Position numbers and translations under genes: made by a program
The notes under the pieces: model-generated
What the model was told of the DNA's origin: nothing
The model's input: the letters and a program-made list of their open reading frames with translations, nothing else
Database searches by the model: none
NCBI GenBank assembly: GCA_021821045.1
Contig: JAKACW010000027.1
Span: 1-57,244 of the forward strand
Source: Pseudomonadota bacterium
GTDB lineage: Bacteria; Pseudomonadota; Gammaproteobacteria; JAADHS01
Length of the DNA: 57,244 nucleotides
Direction of reading: 5' to 3'
Shown: piece after piece, positions 32,862-41,249 of the stretch
Layout of the letters: each line of letters starts with the position of its first letter
Position numbering within the stretch: the stretch's first letter is position 1

Positions 32862-34511
32862 ATGAGCTACCAAGTTCTCGCACGCAAATGGCGTCCGCGG
32901 CGATTCGAAGACGTCGTCGGTCAGGAGCACGTTCTCAAGGCATTGGTCAATGCCCTGACTCATCAGCGATTGCACCACGCCTATTTATTCACCGGAACTC
33001 GCGGCGTGGGGAAAACCACCTTGGCGCGCATTTTCGCCAAGGCCCTGAATTGCCAAACCGGGATCACCGCCACCCCCTGCGGAACGTGCGCGGCGTGCAC
33101 CGAAATCGATAGCGGGCGGTTCGTCGATTTGATCGAAGTCGACGCCGCCTCCCGCACCAAGGTGGAAGACACCCGCGATCTGCTGGACAACGTCCAATAC
33201 GCGCCGACCGCCGGACGTTTCAAGGTTTATCTCATCGACGAAGTGCACATGCTGTCCACCAACAGCTTCAACGCCCTGTTGAAGACGCTGGAGGAGCCGC
33301 CGCCCCACGTCAAATTTTTACTGGCGACGACCGATCCCCAAAAACTTCCGGTGACGGTGCTGTCGCGTTGCCTGCAGTTCAACCTCAAACGTTTGTCGAG
33401 CGAAGCCATCGCCGCCCATCTGGCGCGAGTGCTGGACGCCGAGACGGTGGCGTACGACGCGGCCGCGCTGCGCCTTATCTCCCGGGCAGCCGACGGTAGC
33501 GTGCGCGATGCCTTGAGTCTATTGGACCAGGCCATCGCTTACGGCGCGGGCGCGGTGAAGGAAGCGGAAGTCAACGCCATGCTCGGCACCCTTGAGCGGG
33601 GCGAGGTTTACGGCGTGTTGGAGGCGTTGGCGGCCCAGGACGGCGCGGCGTTGCTCAATGCAGTGGAACGGCTGTCCCAGGGAACGGCGGATTTCAAACA
33701 AGTCCTGGAAACCCTGCTCAGCGCCTTGCATCACATGGCCGTTCTGCAAACCGTGGGCGAGGGTTTCGGCGATGACGACGAGACGCTGCAAGTGCTGGCC
33801 AGGCGTATCCCGGCCGAAGACATTCAACTCTATTATCAGATCGGCGTGTTGGGCGCGCGGGATTTGCCCTATTCGCCTGACGGCCGCACGGCGCTGGAGA
33901 TGACGTTGCTGCGCATGCTCGCGTTTCGACCCGGCGCCGCGGTGCGTCAGTCGCCGTCTGCTCGAATGGTGGACTCGAAACTGAACGAACCGCCGCGAGC
34001 GGAGTTCAAGCCTTCCGGATTCCGGCCGGAGAAGCACACTATCGCGGAGCCAAAAACGCCGCCACCGGTGACCGTCGCGCCGACCGCTGCGTCTCAAGCG
34101 CCGGCCGCCACGGTACCGCTAAAAGCGACCACCAGCGATTGGCCGACCATCGTCCGCTTGTTGAAGCTGGATGGCTTTGCGCGCCAATTGGCGTCCAATT
34201 GCGCGGCGGAGCAATGCTCGGCCGCGGGGGTCAAGTTAACGTTGGCCACTGCCCACGCCTCGTTTCATAGTCAGAAGCTCGAACAGCGGCTGAAGGAGGC
34301 GCTGAGCGACTACTTCGGGACGCCCGTTCCGTTGTCCATTCGAGTGGGCGAGCCGGCGGCGGAAACGCCGGCGGAGCAGCAAACCCGGGCCGCCCAGCAA
34401 CGCCAAGCCGCCGCGCAACAAGAAATCGAAAGCGACGGCACGGTACGCGCGATGTTAGATACCTTCAACGGCCGCATCGTACCCGATTCAGTGCGGCCTA
34501 TAGACGGCTGA
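32862..34511 (+). CDS. dnaX: DNA polymerase III subunit tau/gamma
   Basis: This 549-residue clamp-loader ATPase has Walker A GTRGVGKT (44-51), four zinc cysteines at 63, 72, 75 and 78, Walker B as [10 protein letters not shown], the arginine-finger/SRC region [12 protein letters not shown] and domain III helices. A Pro/Ala-rich linker (about 345-435) leads to a C-terminal tau domain shorter than in E. coli (643 residues). No A7-type slippery heptamer was found where E. coli makes gamma. It heads dnaX-ybaB-recR, the usual order in proteobacteria, with ffs just upstream. Confidence 0.97.
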   Translation: MSYQVLARKWRPRRFEDVVGQEHVLKALVNALTHQRLHHAYLFTGTRGVGKTTLARIFAKALNCQTGITATPCGTCAACTEIDSGRFVDLIEVDAASRTKVEDTRDLLDNVQYAPTAGRFKVYLIDEVHMLSTNSFNALLKTLEEPPPHVKFLLATTDPQKLPVTVLSRCLQFNLKRLSSEAIAAHLARVLDAETVAYDAAALRLISRAADGSVRDALSLLDQAIAYGAGAVKEAEVNAMLGTLERGEVYGVLEALAAQDGAALLNAVERLSQGTADFKQVLETLLSALHHMAVLQTVGEGFGDDDETLQVLARRIPAEDIQLYYQIGVLGARDLPYSPDGRTALEMTLLRMLAFRPGAAVRQSPSARMVDSKLNEPPRAEFKPSGFRPEKHTIAEPKTPPPVTVAPTAASQAPAATVPLKATTSDWPTIVRLLKLDGFARQLASNCAAEQCSAAGVKLTLATAHASFHSQKLEQRLKEALSDYFGTPVPLSIRVGEPAAETPAEQQTRAAQQRQAAAQQEIESDGTVRAMLDTFNGRIVPDSVRPIDG

Positions 34512-34551
34512 GCAATTTGATTTTCTATATTACGATCACGAGGAATCATCC

Positions 34552-34875
34552 ATGAAAAATCCCTTGGGCCAAATCATGCAGCAAGCGCAAAAAATGCAGG
34601 AGAAAATGCAGAAAGCGCAGGCCGAGATCGCCAATATCGAGGTGATGGGGCAGGCCGCGGGCGGGTTGGTGTCGGTGGTGATGACCGGGCGCCATGACGT
34701 ACGCCGCGTCGCCATCGATGACAGCGTTATGAAAGAAGACAAAGAAATGCTGGAAGATCTTCTCGCCGCCGCGGTTAACGATGCGGTGCTCAAGGTCGAG
34801 AAGGCCACGCAAGAGCACATGTCCAGCGTCACGGCCGGCATGCCGCTGCCCCCGGGATTCAAGTTGCCGTTTTAG
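34552..34875 (+). CDS. ybaB: Nucleoid-associated protein YbaB/EbfC
   Basis: This 107-residue protein has the N-terminal helix [20 protein letters not shown], the central strands [19 protein letters not shown] and the C-terminal helix [23 protein letters not shown] with the glycine/proline end of the family. It forms tweezer-like dimers that bind DNA. It lies 40 bases after dnaX and 5 bases before recR, the conserved three-gene unit. Confidence 0.95.
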   Translation: MKNPLGQIMQQAQKMQEKMQKAQAEIANIEVMGQAAGGLVSVVMTGRHDVRRVAIDDSVMKEDKEMLEDLLAAAVNDAVLKVEKATQEHMSSVTAGMPLPPGFKLPF

Positions 34876-34880
34876 GTCCG

Positions 34881-35486
34881 ATGAACGTCGTCGTAACCAG
34901 TCCGTTGTTGCGCAAGCTGATCGAAGCGCTACGCTGTTTGCCGGGCGTGGGGCCCAAGAGCGCGCAACGCATGGCGTTTCATTTGCTGGAACGGGATCGT
35001 GATGGCGCGCGCCATCTGGCGGATATGCTGCGCCAGGCGGCGGATCACATCGGACGCTGCGAGCGCTGTCGAACGTTTTCCGAGACGCCGGTGTGCGGGT
35101 TGTGCGCGAGCCCGCAGCGCAACATGAATCAGTTGTGCGTGGTGGAAACGCCGGGCGACGTGCAAGCCATCGAGCATGCCGCGGCCTATAGCGGCATGTA
35201 TTTCGTCTTGGGCGGTCATCTCTCGCCGTTGGATGGCATCGGGCCGGAAGATCTGGGACTGGATGTGCTGCAGAACCGCTTGGGTGAGGGTGAGGTGCGG
35301 GAAGTGATTCTCGCCACCAATTCCACCGTCGAGGGCGAGGCCACGGCCCATTTTGTCGCCGAAATGGCCCGCCGCTACGGCGTGCGCAGCAGTCGCATCG
35401 CCCAAGGCGTGCCGCTGGGCGGCGAATTGGAGTTTCTCGACGGCAGCACGCTGGCCCATGCCTTGAGCGGCCGCAGAGAGCTATAA
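34881..35486 (+). CDS. recR: Recombination protein RecR
   Basis: This 201-residue protein of the RecFOR pathway helps load RecA at gaps. It starts with the helix-hairpin-helix [17 protein letters not shown], then a zinc finger with cysteines 60, 63, 72 and 75, a Toprim domain ([14 protein letters not shown], where E and the following acidic residues replace the metal site) and the C-terminal Walker-like [11 protein letters not shown]. Length equals E. coli RecR. The next gene is separated by a REP pair. Confidence 0.97.
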   Translation: MNVVVTSPLLRKLIEALRCLPGVGPKSAQRMAFHLLERDRDGARHLADMLRQAADHIGRCERCRTFSETPVCGLCASPQRNMNQLCVVETPGDVQAIEHAAAYSGMYFVLGGHLSPLDGIGPEDLGLDVLQNRLGEGEVREVILATNSTVEGEATAHFVAEMARRYGVRSSRIAQGVPLGGELEFLDGSTLAHALSGRREL

Positions 35487-35574
35487 GTCGTACTTTAAGA
35501 GCCGACTTGCGGACGACCGCGGCAGCGGATACTGCCGCGATGGAATCGGCACCGGCGTATCGTCGGACGAAGAA

Positions 35575-35637
35575 TCGCGGTAGGAAACCGCTCCCACGGG
35601 GAATGCCGCTTCCTGTGGGAGCGGATCATTCCGCGAT
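35575..35637. repeat. REP element pair (inverted)
   Basis: TCGCGGTAGGAAACCGC-TCCCAC (35575-35597) faces TGTGGGAG with hairpin GCGGATCATTCCGC (35614-35637). A more eroded relative (GCAGCGGATACTGCCGCGAT) lies just upstream near 35520-35540. The 253-base gap holds nothing else visible. Confidence 0.9.
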
Positions 35638-35739
35638 GGGAAGCCGCGCCGAAGGGTGAGAATGCGCCAGACTAGCGCCCGAGATCGCATTCGCCGCTGT
35701 TCGCTTACGAGAGGTTGGCAAAACCAGGGAATGCTCGCC

Positions 35740-36918
35740 ATGATACGTCACCGTCTTGTTTGGGCCGCTGGGTTAGTCTCAATTGTATTGACAGGCCATG
35801 CCGCGGCAACGGCGCCCTGTGCGCAAGACGTCGACCGCCTTCCTCCCGCCGTGACCTTACATCATGTGGTCGATGGTCTCGATATGCCCGTCTATCTCAC
35901 TCATGCGAGTGACGGCAGCGGCCGGCTCTATGTGGTGGAGCAGCCCGGCGTCATACGCATTATCGACAACGGCCGCTTGCTGCGCGAACCGTTTCTCGAT
36001 ATTCGCGACCGGGTGAAAAGTGGCGGCGAGAAAGGCTTGCTGAGTGTCGCCTTCGCGCCGGACTTTGCCGAGTCAAAATTATTTTTTGTCAATTACACCG
36101 CGGACGCGGGCGGGCTGCACACGCGCATCGCGCGGTATCGAGCCGTTTCTGCTCTGCAAGCCGAGCAGCGCAGTGAAGTCGTCTTGCTGCGGGTGGATCA
36201 GCCCTACGGCAATCACAACGGGGGGCAAATCCAGTTCGGCCCGGACGCTATGCTGTATATCGGCATGGGCGATGGCGGCTGGGCCAACGATCCGAAACGC
36301 AACGGCCAGGATCTTGGTACGCTGCTGGGTTCACTTTTGCGCATCGATGTGCTGAATCCGCCGTCCGGCCGCGCCTACGGCATTCCGCAAGACAATCCAT
36401 TCGTGGGGCGTTCGGGCGCCCGTGCAGAAGCGTGGGCATACGGTTTGCGCAATCCATGGCGCTTCAGCTTCGACAAGGGCACGGGGCAGTTATGGCTGGC
36501 CGACGTAGGTCAGAACGCACAGGAAGAAATCGATATCGTGCGCAAAGGCGGCAACTACGGCTGGAACATTATGGAAGGGGAGATCTGCACGCCCGGGGTC
36601 GACCGCCATTGCGACAAAGCCGGGTTGGATCTTCCCGTTTGGGTCTATGGGCGCGACCAAGGCAAAGCAGTCACCGGCGGCTATGTCTATCGCGGCGCCC
36701 AATTGTCCCAGTTGTGCGGCGCCTATCTGTTCGGCGACTACGTGAGCGGCACGGTCTGGGGACTGATCTATCGGGATGGGGCGGTGAAAGAGGTGCGCAA
36801 ACTGGCCGAGCTCGACGACAGCCTGTCTAGCTTCGGGGAAGACGAGCAACTGAATCTCTACGTGCTGGCCTATGGCGCGGGCAAGGTGTTGCGCGTCGCG
36901 GCCGACGGGGAGCAATGA
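35740..36918 (+). CDS. Periplasmic PQQ-dependent sugar dehydrogenase-like protein (GSDH/Ylii type)
   Basis: The 392-residue protein has a signal peptide (LVSIVLTGHAAA) and a six-bladed propeller of the soluble aldose dehydrogenase type: LYVVEQPGVIRIID, GGEKGLLSVAFAPDF, YGNHNGGQIQFGPD (with the catalytic-region His), GLRNPWRFSFD, LWLADVGQNAQEEID and the end TGGYVYRGAQLS. These enzymes oxidise aldoses with PQQ and pass electrons onward. PQQ biosynthesis genes are not in the window. The ATG at 35740 has AGGGA nine bases upstream; an earlier ATG at 35731 abuts it. It overlaps the next gene by ATGA. Confidence 0.88.
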   Translation: MIRHRLVWAAGLVSIVLTGHAAATAPCAQDVDRLPPAVTLHHVVDGLDMPVYLTHASDGSGRLYVVEQPGVIRIIDNGRLLREPFLDIRDRVKSGGEKGLLSVAFAPDFAESKLFFVNYTADAGGLHTRIARYRAVSALQAEQRSEVVLLRVDQPYGNHNGGQIQFGPDAMLYIGMGDGGWANDPKRNGQDLGTLLGSLLRIDVLNPPSGRAYGIPQDNPFVGRSGARAEAWAYGLRNPWRFSFDKGTGQLWLADVGQNAQEEIDIVRKGGNYGWNIMEGEICTPGVDRHCDKAGLDLPVWVYGRDQGKAVTGGYVYRGAQLSQLCGAYLFGDYVSGTVWGLIYRDGAVKEVRKLAELDDSLSSFGEDEQLNLYVLAYGAGKVLRVAADGEQ

Positions 36919-37337
36919 GCGCCGTGACCGAAGGCGTTATCAGCATCCTCGTTACGCTTGCCACCTACGTGCTGATGTTGGTGGCGTTTCGCCTGCACGC
37001 CGTGCGCGGATTTCATATGCCGGTCATGGTCGCGATCATCGTTTACGACATCTGTTTTCCGGTCTATCTGGTGCTCAATCGCGATTTCTACGGCCGGCTC
37101 ATCGAACACGAGGAAATTCTTTCCTTTGGCGTTTGGATGCACTTGATGGTGGTGGTCGTGCTGTATTTCCTCTATGTTGTCCAGGTCCGTTCCGCGTTGG
37201 TTCTGAAGCGGGACAGGGGCGCGGTGGAAGCGAGGCAGGCCCATCACAGTCAGGCCAAGGGAATACTTATCGTGCGGGCGCTGGTGATTTTCACCGGCTT
37301 CTTGTTGTACGATCCCCAATATATCAAGGGTGAGTGA
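36915..37337 (+). CDS. Small four-helix membrane protein between sugar dehydrogenase and nsrR
   Basis: This 140-residue protein has four hydrophobic helices at about 6-26, 34-53, 68-91 and 118-134. Histidines sit near the ends of the first three (RLHAVRGFH, LIEHEE, WMHLMV). The His pattern and size recall DUF420-like or haem-handling membrane proteins, but I cannot assign a family. It is coupled to the sugar dehydrogenase (ATGA) and lies six bases before nsrR, so the three form one transcript. A role in passing electrons from the dehydrogenase is only an inference. Confidence 0.75.
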   Translation: MSAVTEGVISILVTLATYVLMLVAFRLHAVRGFHMPVMVAIIVYDICFPVYLVLNRDFYGRLIEHEEILSFGVWMHLMVVVVLYFLYVVQVRSALVLKRDRGAVEARQAHHSQAKGILIVRALVIFTGFLLYDPQYIKGE

Positions 37338-37343
37338 AACCGA

Positions 37344-37793
37344 ATGCAGTTGACCCTTTACACGGACTACGCTTTGCGCGTGTTGCTCTACCTGGGGCTT
37401 AAATCCGGCGAGCGGGGCACCATCACCGAGATATCCCGCAGCTACGGCATTTCTCGCAATCACCTAGTCAAAGTCGTGCACCAGTTAGGTCTGCTGGGGT
37501 ACTTGGACAATCTGCGCGGCCGCGCCGGCGGTTTGGCACTGGCGATGCCGCCGGAGAAAATCAATATCGGCGAAGTGGTGCGTAAGACCGAGCCGAATTT
37601 CAAGTTGGTCGAGTGTTTCGACATGAGGACCAACACCTGCCCCATCGCGCCGGTGTGCGCACTCAAGGGTGCGTTGTACGAAGCGCAGAAACAATTTCTC
37701 GACGTGTTGGATCGTTACACGCTGGCCGATGTGTTGGGCAATGCGCGTGACTTGAAGATGCTGCTGCGGGTGCCGGATTCACCGCCGGACTAA
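37344..37793 (+). CDS. nsrR: Nitric-oxide-sensing transcriptional repressor NsrR (Rrf2 family)
   Basis: This 149-residue protein starts MQLTLYTDYALRVLLYL as NsrR proteins do, with a winged helix whose recognition helix is YGISRNHLVKVVHQL. The iron-sulfur cysteines are at 91, 99 and 105 in ECFDMRTNTCPIAPVCALK, a spacing that fits NsrR more than IscR. The cluster is destroyed by nitric oxide, releasing promoters of NO-detoxifying genes. No such gene (hmp, ytfE, norB) is next to it. It is the last gene of its operon. Confidence 0.9.
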   Translation: MQLTLYTDYALRVLLYLGLKSGERGTITEISRSYGISRNHLVKVVHQLGLLGYLDNLRGRAGGLALAMPPEKINIGEVVRKTEPNFKLVECFDMRTNTCPIAPVCALKGALYEAQKQFLDVLDRYTLADVLGNARDLKMLLRVPDSPPD

Positions 37794-37812
37794 GCGGCTC
37801 CGCTTGCTTTTT

Positions 37813-37835
37813 TGTGGGAGCAGATCATTCCGCGA
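37813..37835 (+). repeat. Single REP unit
   Basis: TTGTGGGAG with hairpin region CAGATCATTCCGCGA has one mismatch in the 5' arm. It lies between the convergent nsrR and rsgA genes. Confidence 0.8.
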
Positions 37836-37885
37836 AACTCTCTCCGCCCACACGGGTTTCATCATTTTCCAATCGCCGGATCTTA

Positions 37886-38809
37886 TCAGCCGGATGTAAC
37901 CATCTCGTGCGCCAACCGCACGTAGCTGCCATAGCGCACTTTATCGATTGATCCCGCATCGACCGCCGCGCGTACGGCGCATTGCGGCTCATTGAAGTGG
38001 CGGCAGTCATTGAAACGACACTCTCCGTTCAACGCCCGGATCTCGACGAATGCGTCCGCCAGGTCAGCGATGGGCAGGACCCCTAGATCGTATTCCCGCA
38101 CTCCGGGGGAGTCGATCAAGTCGGCGCCACCGCCGAGGTGGTACAACGTCGTCGCCGTGGTGGTATGGCGCCCCAAACCGGTCTGCTCGGAGACGGCGCC
38201 GGTGCGCACCTCGTCGGGCACCAGCGTGTTGATCAAGGACGATTTGCCGACGCCGGATTCGCCGACGAAAATGCTGGTGCGGCCGTGGACGTGTTGGCGC
38301 ACAAGATCGAGGCCGGCGCCGGTTTTCGTGCTGGTGGCCAGCACCGAATAATCAAGGCGACGGTATTTTTCCAATATCTGCAGGGCGTGGGCGCGCTGTC
38401 GGTCGTCGAGCTTGTCGATTTTGTTGAGCACGATCAGCGGAGTCATGCCGTGAAAAACCGCCGCCACCACGTAGCGGTCAATGGGGTAGCAAAACGCGGG
38501 TTCCGGATCCGCTTCGTCGAACGACATCGCGGTGGACGCGGCGACGATAATCAATTGATCCACATTCGCCGCAAACAGTTGGCGCTGGCCCCGCTTGTCG
38601 ATGCGGGTGAGTTCCGTGCGCCGCGGAAGGACATCCTCGATCCGCCCTTGGTTGTCGGCTTGTGCAATCCATTGCACCCGATCGCCGCACACCACGGGCG
38701 CGATCTTCTTGCGTACGCTGCACTTGGCGATCCGTCCGTCGGATCCCTCGACGTCAACGTTGCCGCCCCGGCTGCAGACGACTAGGCCCTCGAGAAGCGG
38801 ATTACTCAT
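37886..38809 (-). CDS. rsgA: Small ribosomal subunit biogenesis GTPase RsgA
   Basis: This 307-residue protein with an N-terminal OB domain has circularly permuted GTPase motifs: G4 NKIDKL precedes the P-loop GESGVGKSSL and the switch segment DSPGVREYDLG. The C-terminal zinc finger ECRFNDCRHFNEPQC closes the protein. It checks late maturation of the 30S subunit. The neighbour arrangement with orn (divergent, near) is typical of gammaproteobacteria. Between rsgA and orn lies one cytochrome gene. Confidence 0.96.
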   Translation of the reverse strand: MSNPLLEGLVVCSRGGNVDVEGSDGRIAKCSVRKKIAPVVCGDRVQWIAQADNQGRIEDVLPRRTELTRIDKRGQRQLFAANVDQLIIVAASTAMSFDEADPEPAFCYPIDRYVVAAVFHGMTPLIVLNKIDKLDDRQRAHALQILEKYRRLDYSVLATSTKTGAGLDLVRQHVHGRTSIFVGESGVGKSSLINTLVPDEVRTGAVSEQTGLGRHTTTATTLYHLGGGADLIDSPGVREYDLGVLPIADLADAFVEIRALNGECRFNDCRHFNEPQCAVRAAVDAGSIDKVRYGSYVRLAHEMVTSG

Positions 38810-38875
38810 GCATGGGAATGTGACGCCGAGCGATGCGCAATACAGCGCGCGGCGTGGTCGTGTCGAATGCGTGCA

Positions 38876-39166
38876 TCAATCGTCGTACTTGTAGAACTCC
38901 GAGTTAAGCCACTCGGTGACGTCGGTGAGATCCTGCGCGGAAAAATTGCTGCCCGCATTGGCATCGCAAAACTCGACGCGTTTGCGCAGCGCTTTCTTGG
39001 AAAAGATGATGATGTCCGGGCGGGTATGAATGCCGGTGTCATGGCATTGCAGGCAGTTGTCCATGTAAAGTTTTTTGCCGCGTTCCGCGTCGCCTCGCGC
39101 ATGGGCGGTGGTGGCGATGGCGAGGCCGATGGCCAGGGTGCCCAGGGCACGGAAAGATCGTCGCAT
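38876..39166 (-). CDS. Small periplasmic cytochrome c without an obvious methionine ligand
   Basis: The 96-residue precursor has a signal peptide (cleavage AHA/RG) and one haem motif CLQCH (about residues 38-42). A free cysteine follows in VEFCDANAGSNFS, and the final helix is DLTDVTEWLNSEFYKYDD. No methionine occurs after the haem motif, so the sixth ligand cannot be Met. His in TGIHTR or an open site is possible. Comparable short cytochromes with the GIHTR..NAG..YK pattern exist in proteobacteria; the partner is unknown. The gene is 66 bases upstream of rsgA on the same strand. Confidence 0.88.
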   Translation of the reverse strand: MRRSFRALGTLAIGLAIATTAHARGDAERGKKLYMDNCLQCHDTGIHTRPDIIIFSKKALRKRVEFCDANAGSNFSAQDLTDVTEWLNSEFYKYDD

Positions 39167-39295
39167 TGTGTTCCTCCTTGATGAAATCGACCGCCATTTT
39201 AGCAGCAGGCTAATTCAAATAGACAACCGAAATAATTGTTTATTCCGCGATGATTGCCCATTAAAATCGAGGATCAATCAACGAAAGGATCCAGC

Positions 39296-39850
39296 ATGCC
39301 GCAAGACGCCACCCGCTTGATATGGATCGATTTAGAAATGACCGGATTGGATCCGTCCCGTGATGTGATCATAGAGATCGCAACCATAGTCACGACTTCT
39401 AACCTGGAAATAGTCGCTGAGGGGCCGGTCATTGCGATCCATCAGCCCGATGACATCATGGCGCGCATGGATGAGTGGAACACGCGGCAACATGGCGGCT
39501 CCGGATTGACGGCGCGGGTCAAAGAGAGCGCTGTGACCATCGAGCAGGCGGAGCAAGCGACACTGGCCTTTTTGCGCGAGCATGTGCCGGCCGGTAAATC
39601 TCCGATGTGCGGCAACAGCATCTGCCAGGATCGGCGCTTCATGGCCCGGCTGATGCCCAAATTGGAGGCCTTTTTCCATTACCGCAATCTGGATGTAAGC
39701 ACGGTGAAGGAGCTGTGCAATCGCTGGGCGCCGAAAATCGCCGAGGGGTTCAACAAAGAGAGCGCCCATCTGGCGTTGGCGGATATCCGCGATTCCATCC
39801 GGGAATTGCAGTACTACCGGGAGCACTTCATTAAACTGCCGGGCGCGTAG
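39296..39850 (+). CDS. orn: Oligoribonuclease
   Basis: This 184-residue 3'-5' exoribonuclease of the DEDDh type degrades di- to pentanucleotides, including the pGpG made from c-di-GMP. Motif ExoI is [13 protein letters not shown], Exo[12 protein letters not shown], and Exo[16 protein letters not shown] with the catalytic His. The start at MPQDA has AAGGA upstream; the longer frame lacks a ribosome site. With two GGDEF-EAL proteins in the window, it would be the last step of c-di-GMP breakdown. Confidence 0.97.
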   Translation: MPQDATRLIWIDLEMTGLDPSRDVIIEIATIVTTSNLEIVAEGPVIAIHQPDDIMARMDEWNTRQHGGSGLTARVKESAVTIEQAEQATLAFLREHVPAGKSPMCGNSICQDRRFMARLMPKLEAFFHYRNLDVSTVKELCNRWAPKIAEGFNKESAHLALADIRDSIRELQYYREHFIKLPGA

Positions 39851-39867
39851 CGCGACGGATGGAAATT

Positions 39868-40080
39868 CTGTGGGAGTGGTTGCTGATGCACATGGATGTG
39901 CGAATGTCGCGGGAGGGCAGGATGCCCGTAGCGACTACCGCGCGTCTTCGTTGAGTCAATCGCGGAATGATCCGCTCCCACAACGAAAATCGTGTCTCTT
40001 GTGGGAGCGGTTTCTTACCGCGATTCTTCGCCCGACTTGGCGACACCGCCCGATTCGATCGCGGAACGATCCGCTCCCAC
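39868..40080. repeat. Cluster of four REP units
   Basis: A half unit TGTGGGAGTGG at 39868 is followed by three good units: ATCGCGGAATGATCCGC-TCCCAC (39959-39981), TGTGGGAGCGG with TTTCTTACCGCGAT (40000-40024) and ATCGCGGAACGATCCGC-TCCCAC (40058-40080). Orientation alternates. The cluster fills the gap between orn and queG. Confidence 0.9.
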
Positions 40081-40102
40081 GGTGAGACCGGATTCCGCAA
40101 GC

Positions 40103-41161
40103 TCAATGTCCATGCTGTGTTAGCGCCCACTGCACATGTTCGCGCACCAATTCCGAAGGGTCATCCAGGCGCGTTTGCAATGCGTCGATCACGGCTTCGG
40201 ATGTCGGCGCATTGCCCAGCGCCACGGCGATATTGCGCGACCAGCAGGCGAAGCCGATGCGGCGTATGGCCGAGCCTTCCGTGCGGCGTAGGAATTCGTC
40301 CTCGCTCCAGGCGAACACATCGATGAGTTGCGGCGCGTCCAATTCGTCGCGCGTCTGAAAGTCCTTCTCCGCGCTGGTTCGGGCAAAACGGTTCCACGGA
40401 CACACCAGCTGGCAGTCGTCGCAGCCATAGATGCGATTGCCGATGAGCGGGCGCAATTCGATTGGAATGGAGCCGCGCAATTCGATGGTGAGATAAGAAA
40501 TGCAGCGCCGCGCGTCCAACACGAACGGGGCAACGATGGCTTGAGTGGGGCAAACGTCGATGCACGCCGCGCAGGTGCCGCAGTGCGCGCCGGTGGGCAC
40601 GTCCGCCGGCAACGGCAGGTCGGTATAGATTTCCCCGAGAAAAAACCACGACCCGGCCTCGCGATGGAGGAGATTGGTATGTTTGCCGATCCAGCCTAGT
40701 CCGGCCTGTTCCGCCAGCGCCTTTTCCAATACCGGCGCGCTATCGACGAAGGCGCGATAGTTGAACGGCTGGACGTGTTCCGCGATGCGATCCGCCAAAC
40801 GCTGCAAGCGGTGGCGCATGACTTTGTGATAGTCCCGTCCAAGGGCGTAACGCGAGACATAGCCTAATGCGGGATCGTTCAAGACCGACCACGGTTCACG
40901 CGCATCCGGCGGCAAATAATCCATGCGCACTGATATAACCCGCGCCGTCCCCGCCACAAGTTCCGCCGGCCGGCTGCGTTTGGTGCCGTGGCGTTCCATG
41001 TAACTCATTTCGCCATGGCGGCTCTTGGCGAGCCAGTTCAGCAGGTGCGCTTCCGCTTCGGCGAGTTCCGTTGTCGCAATGCCCACTTGCTGAAAGCCCA
41101 GTTGCTGGCCCCAGGTTTTGATTTCGTCGCGCAGGTGGTGGAGCTGTGTCTCGGATAGCAT
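40103..41161 (-). CDS. queG: Epoxyqueuosine reductase
   Basis: This 352-residue cobalamin-dependent iron-sulfur enzyme makes the last step of queuosine synthesis in tRNA. Its two [4Fe-4S] sites are CGTCAACIDVCP and CDDCQLVCPWN, and the N-terminal active-site region reads FVDSAPVLEKALAEQAGLGWIGKH. The C-terminal HEAT-like helices end in LVREHVQWALTQH. Length is normal. It is divergent from nnr (start codons about 90 bases apart), an arrangement seen in other gammaproteobacteria. Confidence 0.97.
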   Translation of the reverse strand: MLSETQLHHLRDEIKTWGQQLGFQQVGIATTELAEAEAHLLNWLAKSRHGEMSYMERHGTKRSRPAELVAGTARVISVRMDYLPPDAREPWSVLNDPALGYVSRYALGRDYHKVMRHRLQRLADRIAEHVQPFNYRAFVDSAPVLEKALAEQAGLGWIGKHTNLLHREAGSWFFLGEIYTDLPLPADVPTGAHCGTCAACIDVCPTQAIVAPFVLDARRCISYLTIELRGSIPIELRPLIGNRIYGCDDCQLVCPWNRFARTSAEKDFQTRDELDAPQLIDVFAWSEDEFLRRTEGSAIRRIGFACWSRNIAVALGNAPTSEAVIDALQTRLDDPSELVREHVQWALTQHGH

Positions 41162-41249
41162 GGTCGCTTACAACGGCGGCGGTGGCGGGTTATTATACCG
41201 CGGCCGACGGTTCCAACGTGGAAGCCCGATCAATGCAATTGGCAGTGAA

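Noticed and set aside
34030-34100. Programmed frameshift site in dnaX
   Set aside because: The only A run in the linker is five bases and no A7-type slippery heptamer with downstream hairpin was seen.
39868-40080. Possible CRISPR-like array of short palindromic repeats
   Set aside because: Units are hairpins in alternating orientation with unequal spacing and no cas genes. The same units occur singly elsewhere, so they are REP elements.
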